The position numbers and the translations under genes are program-made. From positions 1 through 30,074 of the forward strand of contig DDBV01000002.1 in the NCBI GenBank assembly GCA_002335145.1: DNA of 30,074 nucleotides, in the 5' to 3' direction. The notes under the pieces are model-generated. The model did not search any database. It worked only from the letters and a program-made list of their open reading frames with translations, and had not been told where the DNA came from. The DNA comes from Patescibacteria group bacterium UBA2023 (GTDB lineage: Bacteria > Patescibacteriota > Gracilibacteria > BD1-5 > UBA2023). Below are positions 1-8,846 of the stretch, in pieces; position 1 is the stretch's first letter; the number at the start of each line of letters is the position of its first letter.

Positions 1-96
1 AGGAGTCTTTTCACCACCCTCGGTCGGAGGAGGAGTCTTGTCACCCCCCTCGGTCGGAGGAGGAGTCGTGTCACCACCCTCGGTCGGAGGAGGAGT
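1..96 (-). repeat. 30-bp direct tandem repeat inside a coding region
   Basis: Three copies of a 30-bp unit occupy 1-30, 31-60 and 61-90, with a few bases of a fourth to about 96. They differ at only a few positions. The period is a multiple of three, and on the minus strand each unit encodes TPPPTEGG plus two variable residues (EK, DK, DT). It probably continues beyond the left edge. Confidence 0.9.
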
Positions 97-444
97 GGAT
101 GCTGAGACAGCATTTGTCGCAGCCCAGGCAGAAGAAGGACCGAACGTCCGATCGAACCAGCTTGGTCGATTAATTTTTACGCCATGTGACTCGATAGCCG
201 CAATGAGCAGATTCGCGGCGTCACGTCATCGACCGTCGGTCCACTTCAGGTCTGTTGCCTCCTGCGCAATCTTGCTGAGCTTCGCTTGTGCCATGGGATT
301 TTTTAGTTCCGCAGTGACAGCATCACGATTCACAGGGTCTTTCAAGGCGCGAGTGAGTTCATCGAGACGAGCCAGTTCAGCTTTCGTAAGTCGCCGATCT
401 CACCCGCCATCCATGTGCAGCGAACGAGGAATGATGTCTGCCAT
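1..444 (-). CDS. Unknown protein with proline-rich C-terminal repeats (partial)
   Basis: The frame opens at ATG 444 and runs off the left edge, giving 148 residues. It is open only if UGA is glycine: in-frame TGA codons lie at 400-402 and 226-228 (residues 15 and 73). Residues 1-115 are charged and probably helical (RLTKAELARLDELTRALKD). From about residue 118 comes a tandem ten-residue unit, TPPPTEGG plus two variable residues, probably a flexible or surface-exposed tail. No signal peptide is visible at the N-terminus. It lies 10 bases downstream of the 98-residue gene on the same strand and is probably co-transcribed with it. I do not recognise the family. The even reading frame and the coding repeat make a real gene likely. 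Confidence 0.7.
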
Positions 445-454
445 ATGTTTTTAT

Positions 455-751
455 TTAAAAATAAACCTCTTGACTTATGCGTGTCGCTTCGGCCTGGGAG
501 GCTTCACGATCAGCATCTATGAGCGTGCGGATATTCGCACGAGCGTCTTCCACCTCTCGGAACGACTCGGCATCGAGACGATTGCGGAGATTCTCGAGTA
601 TCCCCGCAATCAGTTCATCAATGACCTGTATCAGCTCCTTCGGAATATCCGGCACGTCCGAGACGAATACGTACAGGCTCGCGAATACCGGATCCGCCGA
701 GCGCAGCGGCTCGAGGATCGTGAGAATTCGGGTCTTGTGCGTATCGTTCAT
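455..751 (-). CDS. Small helical protein of unknown function
   Basis: 98 residues, ATG at 751, TAA at 455-457. The sequence is acidic and helical throughout, with heptad-like stretches such as ELIQVIDELIAGILENLRNR, and lacks a signal peptide, membrane segment or cysteine. An in-frame TAG a short way upstream of the ATG limits how much longer it could be. It lies 102 bases downstream of lepA and 10 bases upstream of the repeat-bearing gene, so the three may form one transcript. No family recognised. It resembles the 109-residue protein at 17589-17918 in size and helical character only, which does not show homology. Confidence 0.65.
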   Translation of the reverse strand: MNDTHKTRILTILEPLRSADPVFASLYVFVSDVPDIPKELIQVIDELIAGILENLRNRLDAESFREVEDARANIRTLIDADREASQAEATRISQEVYF

Positions 752-853
752 AGGTGCTTTCGTCAGAAGACACTTCTATGTTCTCATAAAACACGAAGAA
801 ACGCAAGAAATTGATACGATTCTTGTATTCTTCGCTTTATGGAGTCAATGTGT

Positions 854-2734
854 TTATTTCTTGAGAATATTCACGAACGTGTCGGACGGGATACTCACGC
901 GTCCGAACTGCTTCATTTTCTTCTTTCCCTCTTTCTGTTTCTCCAGGAGCTTGCGTTTCCGGGTAATATCTCATCCGTAGAGCTTGGCAGTTACGTCCTT
1001 TCGGAGGGCCGATATATCCTCACGAGCGATAATCGTAGCCCCGATGACAGCTTGGAGCGCAATGGAAAATTGTGCCTTGGGAATATGCTCCTTGAGCTTG
1101 CCGCAGATTCGCTGTCCAACCGTTCGAGCCTTGTCTCGGTGCGTGAGAAGACTGAATGCATCCACCGGTTCCCCCGCAACGAGGAAATCCACCTTCACGA
1201 GATCGTCCTCGCGGTAGTGGGCGAACTCGTAGCTCATGCTCGCGTAGCCGGATGAGAGACTCTTGAGATCGTCATAAAAATCCCCCACAAGTTCTGCCAT
1301 GGGAATCTCATAGCTGAGCATGATCCGTCCGCGATCGAGGTACGATTGGTTCTTGATGGATCCTCGGCGTTCCTGTGCGAGCGTCATACATGCCCCGACA
1401 TAATCCGATGGACAGATAATGTCGACCCGTGCGATCGGCTCCTCGATAGCCATGTACGTACCGGACTTCGGGAGATCATCGGGATTGGAGATGATGATTC
1501 GTGTCTTGGTTGTTCCAGCATCATCATACGCCTCCGGAAGAAACCGTGTGTATTCCTGGGTCTTATCTCCTGCAAGCACTACCCGGTATGTGACCTGTGG
1601 ACTCGTCATGATAACATCCACATCAAACTCCCGCAAGATCCGCTCCCGTACAATATCGAGGTGGAGAAGGCCGAGAAATCCACATCGGAAGCCATGTCCA
1701 AGAGCAGGAGAAATCTCGTTTTCAGTTGTAAGAGAGTCATCGTTAAGCGTAAGCTTGGAGAGAGCATCGCGAAGTTTTACATATTCATCGGTATCCACGG
1801 GGTAGATTCCCGCGAAGATAAAGGGTGTGATACGCCGGAATCCCGCTATCGGAACCCGGCGAGCAGAATCACCCGCGTAGAGGGTGTCTCCCACTTTCGC
1901 ATCCGACACAGACTTGAGCCCCGTCACTACGTATCCGATCTGACCAGCGTCGAGTGTTGTCGTTGGAGACATCTTGGGACGAAACGTCCCGACTTCAAGC
2001 ACTTCCATTTTCGATCCAGCATGCAGGAGTTCGAGTTTGGTTCCTCGTTTGATTTGTCCGGAAAAGAGTTTCACATAGATGACGACACCCTTGTAGGGAT
2101 CGTACTGCGAGTCGAAAATGAGTCCCTTGATCGCCGAGTCGTCCTCGGCCGCAGGGTCATCTCCTGCCACGAGCGCGCCACTGGAAGCAAGGCGTTTTGG
2201 CGCGGGCACTCGCTCGACCACAGCATCGAGCAGGGACTCCACATTCATACCCGTCTTCGCCGATACGGCAATAATGTCATCCGGCGAGCATCCGAGGAGA
2301 TTCACCACCTCTTCGGTTACGCGTTCCACGTCAGCTGAGGGAAGATCAATCTTATTGAGAACCGGAATGATCGCGAGGTCATTTTCGAGTGCGAGATAGA
2401 CATTTGAGAGCGTCTGAGCCTCGATTCCCTGGGTCGCATCCACCACCAATACTGCCCCTTCTACGCTCGCGAGCGACCGCGAGACCTCATACTGGAAATC
2501 GACATGACCCGGCGTATCGATGAGGTTGAGCTCGCACCCTTTCCAGGCCATTCGTACGGGCGCGAGCTTAATAGTGATCCCCCGCTCCTTCTCAAGATCC
2601 ATGGAATCGAGTGTCTGCTCTCCGAGCGTCCGCTTATCGAGTGTCCCCGTGATCTCGAGAAGACGGTCCGCGAGCGTGGATTTGCCGTGGTCTATGTGGG
2701 CGATGATGCAGAAGTTGCGGATGTGCGCGGACAT
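854..2734 (-). CDS. lepA: Elongation factor 4 (LepA), back-translocating GTPase
   Basis: 626 residues, ATG 2734 to TAA 854-856. LepA is a cytoplasmic ribosome-associated GTPase of the EF-G family that remodels stalled or mis-translocated ribosomes. The G motifs are clear: AHIDHGKST (G1), DTPGHVDF (G3), NKID (G4) and SAK (G5). The C-terminal LepA domain ends in [20 protein letters not shown], the family signature. The second glycine of YGGD is encoded by TGA at 971-973. Stopping there would remove about 39 conserved residues, so this gene is strong evidence for UGA as glycine. Length matches the usual 600 or so. No Shine-Dalgarno is visible before the ATG. It diverges from the secreted-protein gene at 2939. 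Confidence 0.97.
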
Positions 2735-2882
2735 ACAAAGAAGAGGTGATTCGGACGAGGATTATGCCGAAAAAACAAGGAAATTCAAATCACTCTGGGA
2801 AAAATCAGCTCTCGGAGAGAAGAATGCCTCAAGACGGCATACACCGAGACTCCGCTATGCGTGCATACGCATACCCAAAATA

Positions 2883-2921
2883 TTGACAAAGTGTTATTAT
2901 CAATACTCTATCGGAGAGTAT
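2883..2921 (+). promoter_or_regulatory. Probable promoter with dyads for the secreted-protein gene
   Basis: A perfect -35 TTGACA lies at 2883-2888. The best -10 is TACTCT at 2904-2909 with a short 15-base spacer. A perfect 7-bp inverted repeat, ATACTCT-5-AGAGTAT (2903-2909 and 2915-2921), begins on the -10, and TATTGA/TCAATA arms (2881-2886 and 2900-2905) flank the spacer. The dyads could be a repressor site. The opposite strand has TTGATA and TATTTT, which may serve lepA. The -10 match is modest. Confidence 0.5.
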
Positions 2922-2938
2922 ATTGGTATTTTTCTTTT

Positions 2939-3382
2939 ATGAGTACGTTTCGATCCTCGCTTCTCGGACTGGTCGGTGCCGCAGCCTGTTCTATTGCATC
3001 TCCGGTGCAGGCCCAGGAGCTTCGGGCCTACGTCGGACAGGCTGCTGAGATATGCCTCCCCACCAATCCTGCCACCAATCGGAATATGACAGTGACCATC
3101 CGGGAAGTCGGCGAAGGAGTAATGGTCGACAAGAATGATCGGGTTATTAGCCGGGCTTGCATGTTCGCAATCGTAGCCGGCGGACAAACAGCAGTAACCG
3201 AGATGCTTTCAGTCAAGGAGCAGTTCGAGCTCATAATGGAAGTGCCCCAGGGGCCTATCACGAAAACCCTTCCCCCCATTGTCATTACGTGCGAGCCGGA
3301 ATGAGGCATAAGCATAGACCTCACCGACACCAGCATCTCTGCCTGAGCATGTGCGAAGCAGCCGATCGAGCAGGAACTATAA
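2939..3382 (+). CDS. Small secreted protein with four cysteines, function unknown
   Basis: 147 residues, ATG 2939 to TAA 3380-3382. The N-terminus is a good signal peptide: short basic start, hydrophobic core (LLGLVGAAACSIA) and an AxA cleavage site at VQA-QE near residues 26-27. The mature part of about 120 residues contains four cysteines, so disulfides outside the cytoplasm are possible. Two in-frame TGA codons (3302-3304 and 3344-3346) are read as glycine; without them the protein would lose 26 residues including the last cysteine. I chose ATG 2939 over an in-frame upstream ATG at 2861 because the promoter lies between them and only 2939 begins a signal peptide. It converges on rnhA. No family recognised. 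Confidence 0.8.
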
Positions 3383-3429
3383 AAGACCAAAAAGCGGAAT
3401 ATGATTGAGATCCGGATACCCGCATGTCC

Positions 3430-3831
3430 CTACCCTTCGTCCATAGCCTTATTGGAGAGACGGTCGGCTTCCTTGTTTCGTTCGCGCGGGATATGGACAT
3501 AGCGGATTGTGCCACCCCACTCCCCTACCATTGTCGCAATTTCCCGATGAATTTCACGGAGTTCGGGATTCTTGATCTTGTAGCGTCCGGAAAGCTGCTC
3601 AACGACAAGCTGGGAATCCATCCGTAATTCTATATCGTCCGCCCCGAGTTCGATAGCTCGGCGGACTCCGTAGAACGCGCCGAGATACTCGGCTTGGTTG
3701 TTGGTTTTTACACCAAGGTACTTGTAGCGTTTTTCCACCTCACGACCGGATTTATCGGCAATATGCACGCCAATGCCGGCTGGTCCAGGATTTCCACGAG
3801 CACCCCCGTCGGTGTGAACAATCAGATGCAT
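3430..3831 (-). CDS. rnhA: Ribonuclease HI family protein
   Basis: 133 residues, ATG 3831 to TAG 3430-3432. RNase HI cuts the RNA strand of RNA-DNA hybrids, such as R-loops and primers. The catalytic carboxylates are all visible: D8 in HTDGGARGN, E48 in NNQAEYLG, D72 in RMDSQLVVEQL and D123 in NKEADRLSN. Length fits the short bacterial RNase HI type without an extra hybrid-binding domain. The start at 3831 gives the usual MHLIVHTDGG opening; an in-frame extension upstream would overlap the preceding gene. It begins 7 bases after the stop of the DsbA-like gene, so the two are probably co-transcribed although unrelated in function. No TGA codon inside. Confidence 0.93.
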   Translation of the reverse strand: MHLIVHTDGGARGNPGPAGIGVHIADKSGREVEKRYKYLGVKTNNQAEYLGAFYGVRRAIELGADDIELRMDSQLVVEQLSGRYKIKNPELREIHREIATMVGEWGGTIRYVHIPRERNKEADRLSNKAMDEG

Positions 3832-3838
3832 CAATGAC

Positions 3839-4624
3839 TTATTCGGAAACAGATTCGGTACGCAGGAGCGCGGCAATGGCCGCCCCATAGTAATCTACCG
3901 GATAATCTCCGATGACGATCATATAGTCGAGGGTCTTCTGATTGATTATCACAGAGAGAGGAACGCCCGAAGACCTAAAAATCGATACCATTTCGCTGTA
4001 CGCATCGTTCGCCGGACTATCATTCGCTTCATCGGAAACGCATTCATCGAGTTTTTTGCGAGAGATTCCGAATTTCTTGGCAATCTGGGCAAGAACGGCA
4101 GAACGATGTGAATGGAATGACTCTCCTTCCGTCGCGAGATTCGCGAACAGCTGGTAAAACATTGACGTGGTACGGTAGTAGGATGTGTCTCCGGAGAGTT
4201 TTCCGGCACATATGGCCATACGCGAGGCATCGGAGACCTCCGCAGAACCAAAGAGATCGATATTCTTGATTATGTGCGTCATGGAAGTCTCCGGAAAGGA
4301 TTTTTTGAGCGATGACCAAATATCCGCATCGAAGTGATGCTGGCAATACGGACAAGAGAAATCCCCATATTCGAGTACCAGAATCCCCGTGCCCGACCGG
4401 GATCGCTCAACGAACGCTCCGGAGAGCACACGGGCGTATTCATCGGCCGAGAGGGTACCATTGGCATACGTATACTCAGGACTGCTTCCATCGGAAATGG
4501 TATCATAGAGCTCGCTCGATGACTGGATCGAAGAGATGTCCGAGGACGTGACTTCGGATGACGAGACGGAAGTGCCGAGAAAGAACGAAAACAGAATAGC
4601 GAGCAAAGATGATGAGGCAGCCAT
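3839..4624 (-). CDS. Exported DsbA-like thioredoxin-fold protein
   Basis: 261 residues, ATG 4624 to TAA 3839-3841. The N-terminus has a hydrophobic segment (LLAILFSFFLGTSV, residues 7-20), a signal peptide or anchor, followed by a Ser/Thr-rich linker to about residue 50. The thioredoxin fold begins near residue 78 (GILVLEYGDF) with the active site CPYC at residues 91-94, then a helical insertion, as in the DsbA/Thioredoxin_4 family. The likely role is making or isomerising disulfides in exported proteins; the window encodes several cysteine-bearing secreted proteins that could be clients (inference). No DsbB- or VKOR-like partner is in the window. It is led by a clear promoter just after the atp terminator and followed by rnhA. 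Confidence 0.85.
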   Translation of the reverse strand: MAASSSLLAILFSFFLGTSVSSSEVTSSDISSIQSSSELYDTISDGSSPEYTYANGTLSADEYARVLSGAFVERSRSGTGILVLEYGDFSCPYCQHHFDADIWSSLKKSFPETSMTHIIKNIDLFGSAEVSDASRMAICAGKLSGDTSYYRTTSMFYQLFANLATEGESFHSHRSAVLAQIAKKFGISRKKLDECVSDEANDSPANDAYSEMVSIFRSSGVPLSVIINQKTLDYMIVIGDYPVDYYGAAIAALLRTESVSE

Positions 4625-4652
4625 ATGGAGAGGTAAAAAAATCTACCCCCTG

Positions 4653-4680
4653 ATGATACGAGAAAATACCCCGAAGACAA
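4653..4680 (-). promoter_or_regulatory. Promoter for the DsbA-like gene and rnhA
   Basis: On the minus strand TTGTCT (4680-4675) and TATCAT (4658-4653) are separated by 16 bases, a good sigma-70-type match. It lies between the atpG terminator and the gene start at 4624, leaving a leader of about 20 bases. Confidence 0.65.
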
Positions 4681-4695
4681 CCTGAACAAGAAACC

Positions 4696-4723
4696 AAAAA
4701 AGAGCGGGAGCCCGCTCTTTTTT
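4696..4723 (-). terminator. Rho-independent terminator of the ATP synthase operon
   Basis: Perfect 8-bp GC-rich stem AGAGCGGG/CCCGCTCT (4701-4708, 4711-4718) with a 2-base loop, flanked by A and T runs that extend the stem. It starts 13 bases after the atpG stop. Minus-strand transcripts end in U's. Confidence 0.9.
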
Positions 4724-4735
4724 GCCGCCATCCGA

Positions 4736-5641
4736 CTAGGCGATGTCTTTCATACTCTCGACACCGGAAACGATCTCCGAAACCTCTTTCGTAATGGCCG
4801 CTTGTCGGGCTTTGTTGTATGAGAGAGTGAGTGCGCTGACTTTTTTCTTCGCACTGTCCTTCGCATTCTTCATGGCCACCATTCGGGAGGCGTGCTCGGA
4901 TGCCTTGGCTTCGAGCCACGTTTCGTGGAAAATCGCATCGAGTACGATCGGCACCACTTGTTCGAGAATCGTCTCCTTATCCGGCTCAATCATCATATGG
5001 CGATTCGGGTGATTTCCGAGTTCTACGACACCTCCCGCAAGGGTCTCCAGGAATTTCATTACCGCCTTCGGCTCGAACGGGAGAAATATCTTCTCGGAGA
5101 CTTTCTGTGAAATTGCCGATATATAGTGGTTTGCGACAATGACAGCTCGCATGTACCGACCACTCGCGTAGAGCGATTGTACGGTGCGCGAAGCGGTCTT
5201 GGTCTCTCGGATGGAGCTCGAATCTCCGAGTCGGTCGGAGAAATCCGCGATGATGTTTCCACCGAATCGCGCAACAAAATCCCGCCCCTTGCGCCCGAGT
5301 GTCACGAAATCGATCGTATCGATCCCATGCTCTCGCACGAAGGCTGCCACTTGCTTGAAGACGTTGACGTTATACGCTCCGCAGAGACCCTTCTGCGAGG
5401 TGATAACCACCATGAGGACTCGATCCGAGTCGACCCGAATAACCGAATCCGCGTACCGGTCGAACGCTGATCCTGATCGGAGGATGGTCTCAAGTGCCTC
5501 TCGAGCGAAAGGTCGAGCCTCGGAGACCGAGATCTGAGCCTTCTTCATCTTGACGGTCGACATGAGCTCCATCGCACGGGTAATCTTCCCGGTATTCTTG
5601 ACGGATTTTATGCGAGCTTTGATCTCTTTTCCTGAAGCCAT
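4736..5641 (-). CDS. atpG: F-type ATP synthase gamma subunit
   Basis: 301 residues, ATG 5641 to TAG 4736-4738. Gamma is the central rotor stalk that couples rotation of the c-ring to the catalytic head. The N-terminal helix (IKARIKSVKNTGKITRAMEL) and C-terminal helix (ASRMVAMKNAKDSAKK and following) form the coiled coil and are well conserved; the middle has the typical ITSQKGLCGAYN. Length is normal. It is the last gene of the operon: the usual next genes atpD and atpC are missing and a terminator follows directly. The unknown gene at 5660-6214 separates it from atpA. No internal TGA. Confidence 0.96.
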   Translation of the reverse strand: MASGKEIKARIKSVKNTGKITRAMELMSTVKMKKAQISVSEARPFAREALETILRSGSAFDRYADSVIRVDSDRVLMVVITSQKGLCGAYNVNVFKQVAAFVREHGIDTIDFVTLGRKGRDFVARFGGNIIADFSDRLGDSSSIRETKTASRTVQSLYASGRYMRAVIVANHYISAISQKVSEKIFLPFEPKAVMKFLETLAGGVVELGNHPNRHMMIEPDKETILEQVVPIVLDAIFHETWLEAKASEHASRMVAMKNAKDSAKKKVSALTLSYNKARQAAITKEVSEIVSGVESMKDIA

Positions 5642-5659
5642 ACCTACGCGTAAGAAGAA

Positions 5660-6214
5660 TTATTTTGCGCTTCGCGAATTTCTTTTCGCAAGACCGAGAA
5701 CCTCTCGAAACAAATCACCATGCGCTGTCGTAAGAACAAGACTGAGTTTGTTGCGGTTGTCTGAATCTGCCACCGCGGTTACGATGTCGAGTGATTGTTT
5801 GAGGGCATCCAAGAGTGCCAAGAACATGAGCGCGTTTGGGCATGAATGCTCATCGCACACCATGACGTCCGCATCGAGCTGCCTCACAACCTCACAGAAA
5901 GGAGGGAGTATTCGCTGGTAAATTGCCGCGAGCAAAAGCTGCGTATATCGAACGAGGTCGTTATCGATCGACTCAAGCACCCGCCTGAGTTCAGGAATTT
6001 GTTGAGAAACCGTATAGTACACATACCCTGCAATAGGTGGTTCTCCTGGTGTATCGATTTGTCCGAATTCCGCGAATACCGCTTCAATGAGTCACATCAC
6101 CCGCTCATTGAAGCGATCTTTCGAGCACAAAAATTTTTGTTTCGCCCGTTCAATATTTTGTTCGCGGAGCGATATGGAGTCCTGAGAAGTGACGAGTTCT
6201 GCGCCAACCGGCAT
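5660..6214 (-). CDS. Unknown protein inserted between atpA and atpG
   Basis: 184 residues, ATG 6214 to TAA 5660-5662, with one TGA read as glycine at 6092-6094 (residue 41). Without recoding only a shorter piece from a GTG at 6022 would be seen. It starts 18 bases after the atpA stop and ends 18 bases before the atpG start, so it is certainly in the operon transcript. The protein is mostly helical, with four cysteines (FLCSKD, PPFCEVV and CDEHSC carrying two) and no membrane segment or signal peptide. I do not recognise it. Position suggests an assembly factor, a replacement for a missing subunit domain, or a passenger gene. It has no beta-subunit P-loop and is not epsilon-like. Confidence 0.8.
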
Positions 6215-6232
6215 GAAAGACTTGCAAAGGAT

Positions 6233-7741
6233 TTAGACGAACAATTCGAGGGTCTTCTTGATCATCGTCTCAAGCCCCGCCTTGGCCTCATCGGTCATCT
6301 CACGCTTCTCACGGATGGATGCGAGGATGATCTGTTCGCGATCGAGCTCGAGATAGAGGGTCTTCTCGAACTCACCGATCCTATCCACAGCCACCGCATC
6401 GAGGTATCCGTTGGTTCCGGCATAGATGATGGCGACCTGCTTCTCGAACGGCACGGGCGAGTATACATCCTGTTTGAGGATCTCAACCATACGCTTTCAT
6501 CGTTCGAGATCACGGCGAGTATCGGCATCAAGATCGGACGCAAATTGACTGAATGCCTCAAGTTCGCGGAACTGCGCGAGGGAGAGCTTGAGTGTTCCGG
6601 CAACCTTCTTCATCGCCTTGGTCTGAGCCGAACCTCCGACGCGCGAAACTGATGATCCCACGTTGATAGCAGGCTTGATTCCGGCATTGAAGAGGTTAGA
6701 CTCAAGGAAGATCTGTCCGTCCGTGATGGAAATCACGTTGGTCGGGACATAGGCAGAGATATCTCCGGCCTGGGTCTCGATGATCGGAAGTGCTGTGAGC
6801 GACCCAGCACCGAGTTCGTCATTGAGCTTGGCCGAACGCTCGAGGAGGCGGGAGTGGAGGTAGAAAACATCTCCGGGGTACGCCTCGCGTCCGGGGGGTC
6901 GGCGCAACAGCAGTGACATCTCGCGGTACGCATTCGCGTGCTTGGAGAGATCATCGTAGATGATGAGCGCGTGTTCTCCCTTGAGCATGAAGTACTCTCC
7001 CATAGCACAACCGGCGTAAGGAGCGAGCCACTGCATAGATGCGGGCGCGCTCGATCCGGCAGAGACGATCGTGGTGTATTCCATCGCTCCAGCCCGCTTG
7101 AGCTCTTCGGCGAGAGCAACAACCTTCGAATCTTTCTGTCCGATAGCGACGTAGATACACTTCATGTTCTGACCCTTTTGATTGAGGATCGTGTCGATCG
7201 CGACCTGTGTCTTTCCGGTCTGGCGGTCTCCAATGATGAGTTCGCGCTGTCCTCGTCCGATTGGTACGAGTGCGTCGATCGCCTTGATACCGGTCTGGAG
7301 CGGTTCATGGACGGACTTGCGGCTCATGACTCCGGACGCGACACGCTCAGCGGGGTAGAATGCTGCGGGCGTGATAGCCGGACCTCCGTCTATGGGGTTT
7401 CCGAGCGGATCAACGACGCGACCCAGGAGTGATTCTCCGACCGGGATTTCGAGAATGCGTCCGGTAGATTTTGCGACCATTCCTTCGCTGATCGTGGAGA
7501 ATCCGGAGAAGACGACAACTCCGACCGAATACTCTTCGAGGTTGAGAGCAACGCCCTTGGCACCGGATTCGAATTCGATAACCTCATTGTACGCCACATT
7601 GCGGAGGCCCGCGACTTTGGCGATCCCGTCTCCGAGAGAGACGACCTCTCCTGATGACGCGCGCTCGGGCGAGACATCGGCGGAGTCGAGACGACGCTCG
7701 ATGTTCTGGATAAGGTGGGCGATGGTATCGGTAACTGCCAT
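6233..7741 (-). CDS. atpA: F-type ATP synthase alpha subunit
   Basis: 502 residues, ATG 7741 to TAA 6233-6235. Alpha forms the F1 hexamer with beta and carries the non-catalytic nucleotide sites. The Walker A motif GDRQTGKT is at residues 171-178, with [11 protein letters not shown] before it and [20 protein letters not shown] after it. A TGA at 6497-6499 falls in [13 protein letters not shown], a position where alpha subunits have glycine; reading it as stop would remove the C-terminal helical domain. The start at 7741 gives the normal N-terminus; the in-frame extension to 7807 would overlap atpH. It follows atpH by 25 bases. Confidence 0.97.
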
Positions 7742-7766
7742 ACGTAGTGGTTTGGGAGAAAATGTG

Positions 7767-8129
7767 TTAGGAAAGGAGTCCTGTGCGAATACGGCGATAC
7801 GAGGCATCGATCATCTCATCTCCGACAAAGAGGCGGATTCCCCCTTCGAGATGCGGATTTTCTGTCCAGACGATCTGGTCGGCGAGCGACCCGAGGCCAA
7901 GATCCGGAAACCGCCGGTCGAGTTCGACAATGAGTGTCGAAGCATCGCAATTCGCGGCACGTTCACCGCGAATTGCAATTTCCCCGGAGCGAGCACGGGA
8001 GAATATCTCACGGGCACGCTTACCGATAGACCGACGCATGCGTCGGTACTGTCGGAGCATGGCGAGACCCTCGACGAGCTCCTCGCGCGAAGCGGAGGTG
8101 ATGTTTTCGATGGTTACTTCGCTTGGCAT
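7767..8129 (-). CDS. atpH: F-type ATP synthase delta subunit, short form
   Basis: 120 residues, ATG 8129 to TAA 7767-7769. Delta is the top of the peripheral stalk, linking subunit b to alpha. The C-terminal end carries the delta signature [19 protein letters not shown]. The protein is about 60 residues shorter than the usual 175-180, and the shortage is at the N-terminal, alpha-binding six-helix domain. The start overlaps the end of atpF by 16 bases, which leaves no room for a longer N-terminus unless it overlaps further. Identification rests on the signature and on the position between atpF and atpA. Confidence 0.85.
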   Translation of the reverse strand: MPSEVTIENITSASREELVEGLAMLRQYRRMRRSIGKRAREIFSRARSGEIAIRGERAANCDASTLIVELDRRFPDLGLGSLADQIVWTENPHLEGGIRLFVGDEMIDASYRRIRTGLLS

Positions 8130-8581
8130 TGCTTCGTAATAAAATCGGTATGCGCTTCGGAGCGGGCGAAGAGCCGAGCATTGACATCGAGAGCAAATTT
8201 AATCGCTTCTCGTTCGAGGTCCTGCTCCATCTTCGATCGGTCAGCCGCGAGGTCTGCCACAGCCTTGGTTCGGACGCTTTCGGCATCGGCCTTGGCGCGA
8301 GCAACAATCTCGGACGCTTCGCGCTTGGCGAGCTCCTCTCCATCACGACGAATGGAAGCTGCCTCATCGCGGGCCTTGAGTCGGAGCGATTCCGCCTCGG
8401 CGTGTGCCTCACGAACGAGTTTATCCGCGTCGGAGACGCTCGACTCGAAACGTGCACGATCAGCTGCCTCCCGGTCTATGTACGCGAGGTACGGACGGAA
8501 GAGGAATCGATTGAGAACATAGATGATGACGAGGAGATTCACGAACTGAATCGCGAACGCCCCGAGGTCGATGAATCCCAT
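8114..8581 (-). CDS. atpF: F-type ATP synthase subunit b
   Basis: 155 residues, ATG 8581 to TAA 8114-8116. Subunit b is the peripheral stalk that holds the F1 head against rotation. A single N-terminal membrane helix (FAIQFVNLLVIIYVLNRFLF, residues 9-28) with the common PYLAYID junction is followed by a long charged coiled coil rich in Ala, Glu, Arg and Lys. Length is normal. It ends overlapping atpH and starts 13 bases after the atpE stop. No internal TGA. Confidence 0.95.
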   Translation of the reverse strand: MGFIDLGAFAIQFVNLLVIIYVLNRFLFRPYLAYIDREAADRARFESSVSDADKLVREAHAEAESLRLKARDEAASIRRDGEELAKREASEIVARAKADAESVRTKAVADLAADRSKMEQDLEREAIKFALDVNARLFARSEAHTDFITKQCQAK

Positions 8582-8594
8582 CGTGGTCTATCTA

Positions 8595-8822
8595 TTAAAG
8601 GAAGTTGAGGATCATGGCGATAACGAACGCGAAGATGGCGAGTGCCTCGGCGAACGCGATAGCAAGAATCATGAAAGCGCGAATATCGTCCTTTGCCTCT
8701 GGGTTGCGTCCGAGAGCATTGAGTGCTCCGGCTCCGATCATACCGATAGCGATAGCCGGACCAACGGCTCCAATACCGAACGCAAGCGCGACGGAAAGAT
8801 CCTTGAGAGTAGCAGCATCCAT
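8595..8822 (-). CDS. atpE: F-type ATP synthase subunit c
   Basis: 75 residues, ATG 8822 to TAA 8595-8597. It forms the membrane rotor ring that carries the coupling ion. Two hydrophobic helices flank the polar loop GRNPEAKDD (residues 38-46). The ion-binding carboxylate is E59 in AFAEALAIF. The Na+-type ligands (a Gln in helix 1 and Ser/Thr right after the Glu) are absent, so a proton-driven enzyme is more likely. A longer frame upstream is open but would run into atpB, so the start at 8822 is preferred. No internal TGA. Confidence 0.96.
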   Translation of the reverse strand: MDAATLKDLSVALAFGIGAVGPAIAIGMIGAGALNALGRNPEAKDDIRAFMILAIAFAEALAIFAFVIAMILNFL

Positions 8823-8846
8823 ATTGTGGTGGATGTTAGTAGGTAA

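Noticed and set aside
1..96. Direct repeats as a CRISPR array
   Set aside because: The 30-bp units are contiguous without spacers and are in frame with a coding region.
1346..2338. Long plus-strand open frame across lepA
   Set aside because: It is antisense to the conserved GTPase and elongation-factor domains and resembles no protein.
4625..4735. Possible short gene between atpG and the DsbA-like gene (atpC remnant)
   Set aside because: The space is filled by a terminator and a promoter, and no frame resembles an epsilon subunit.
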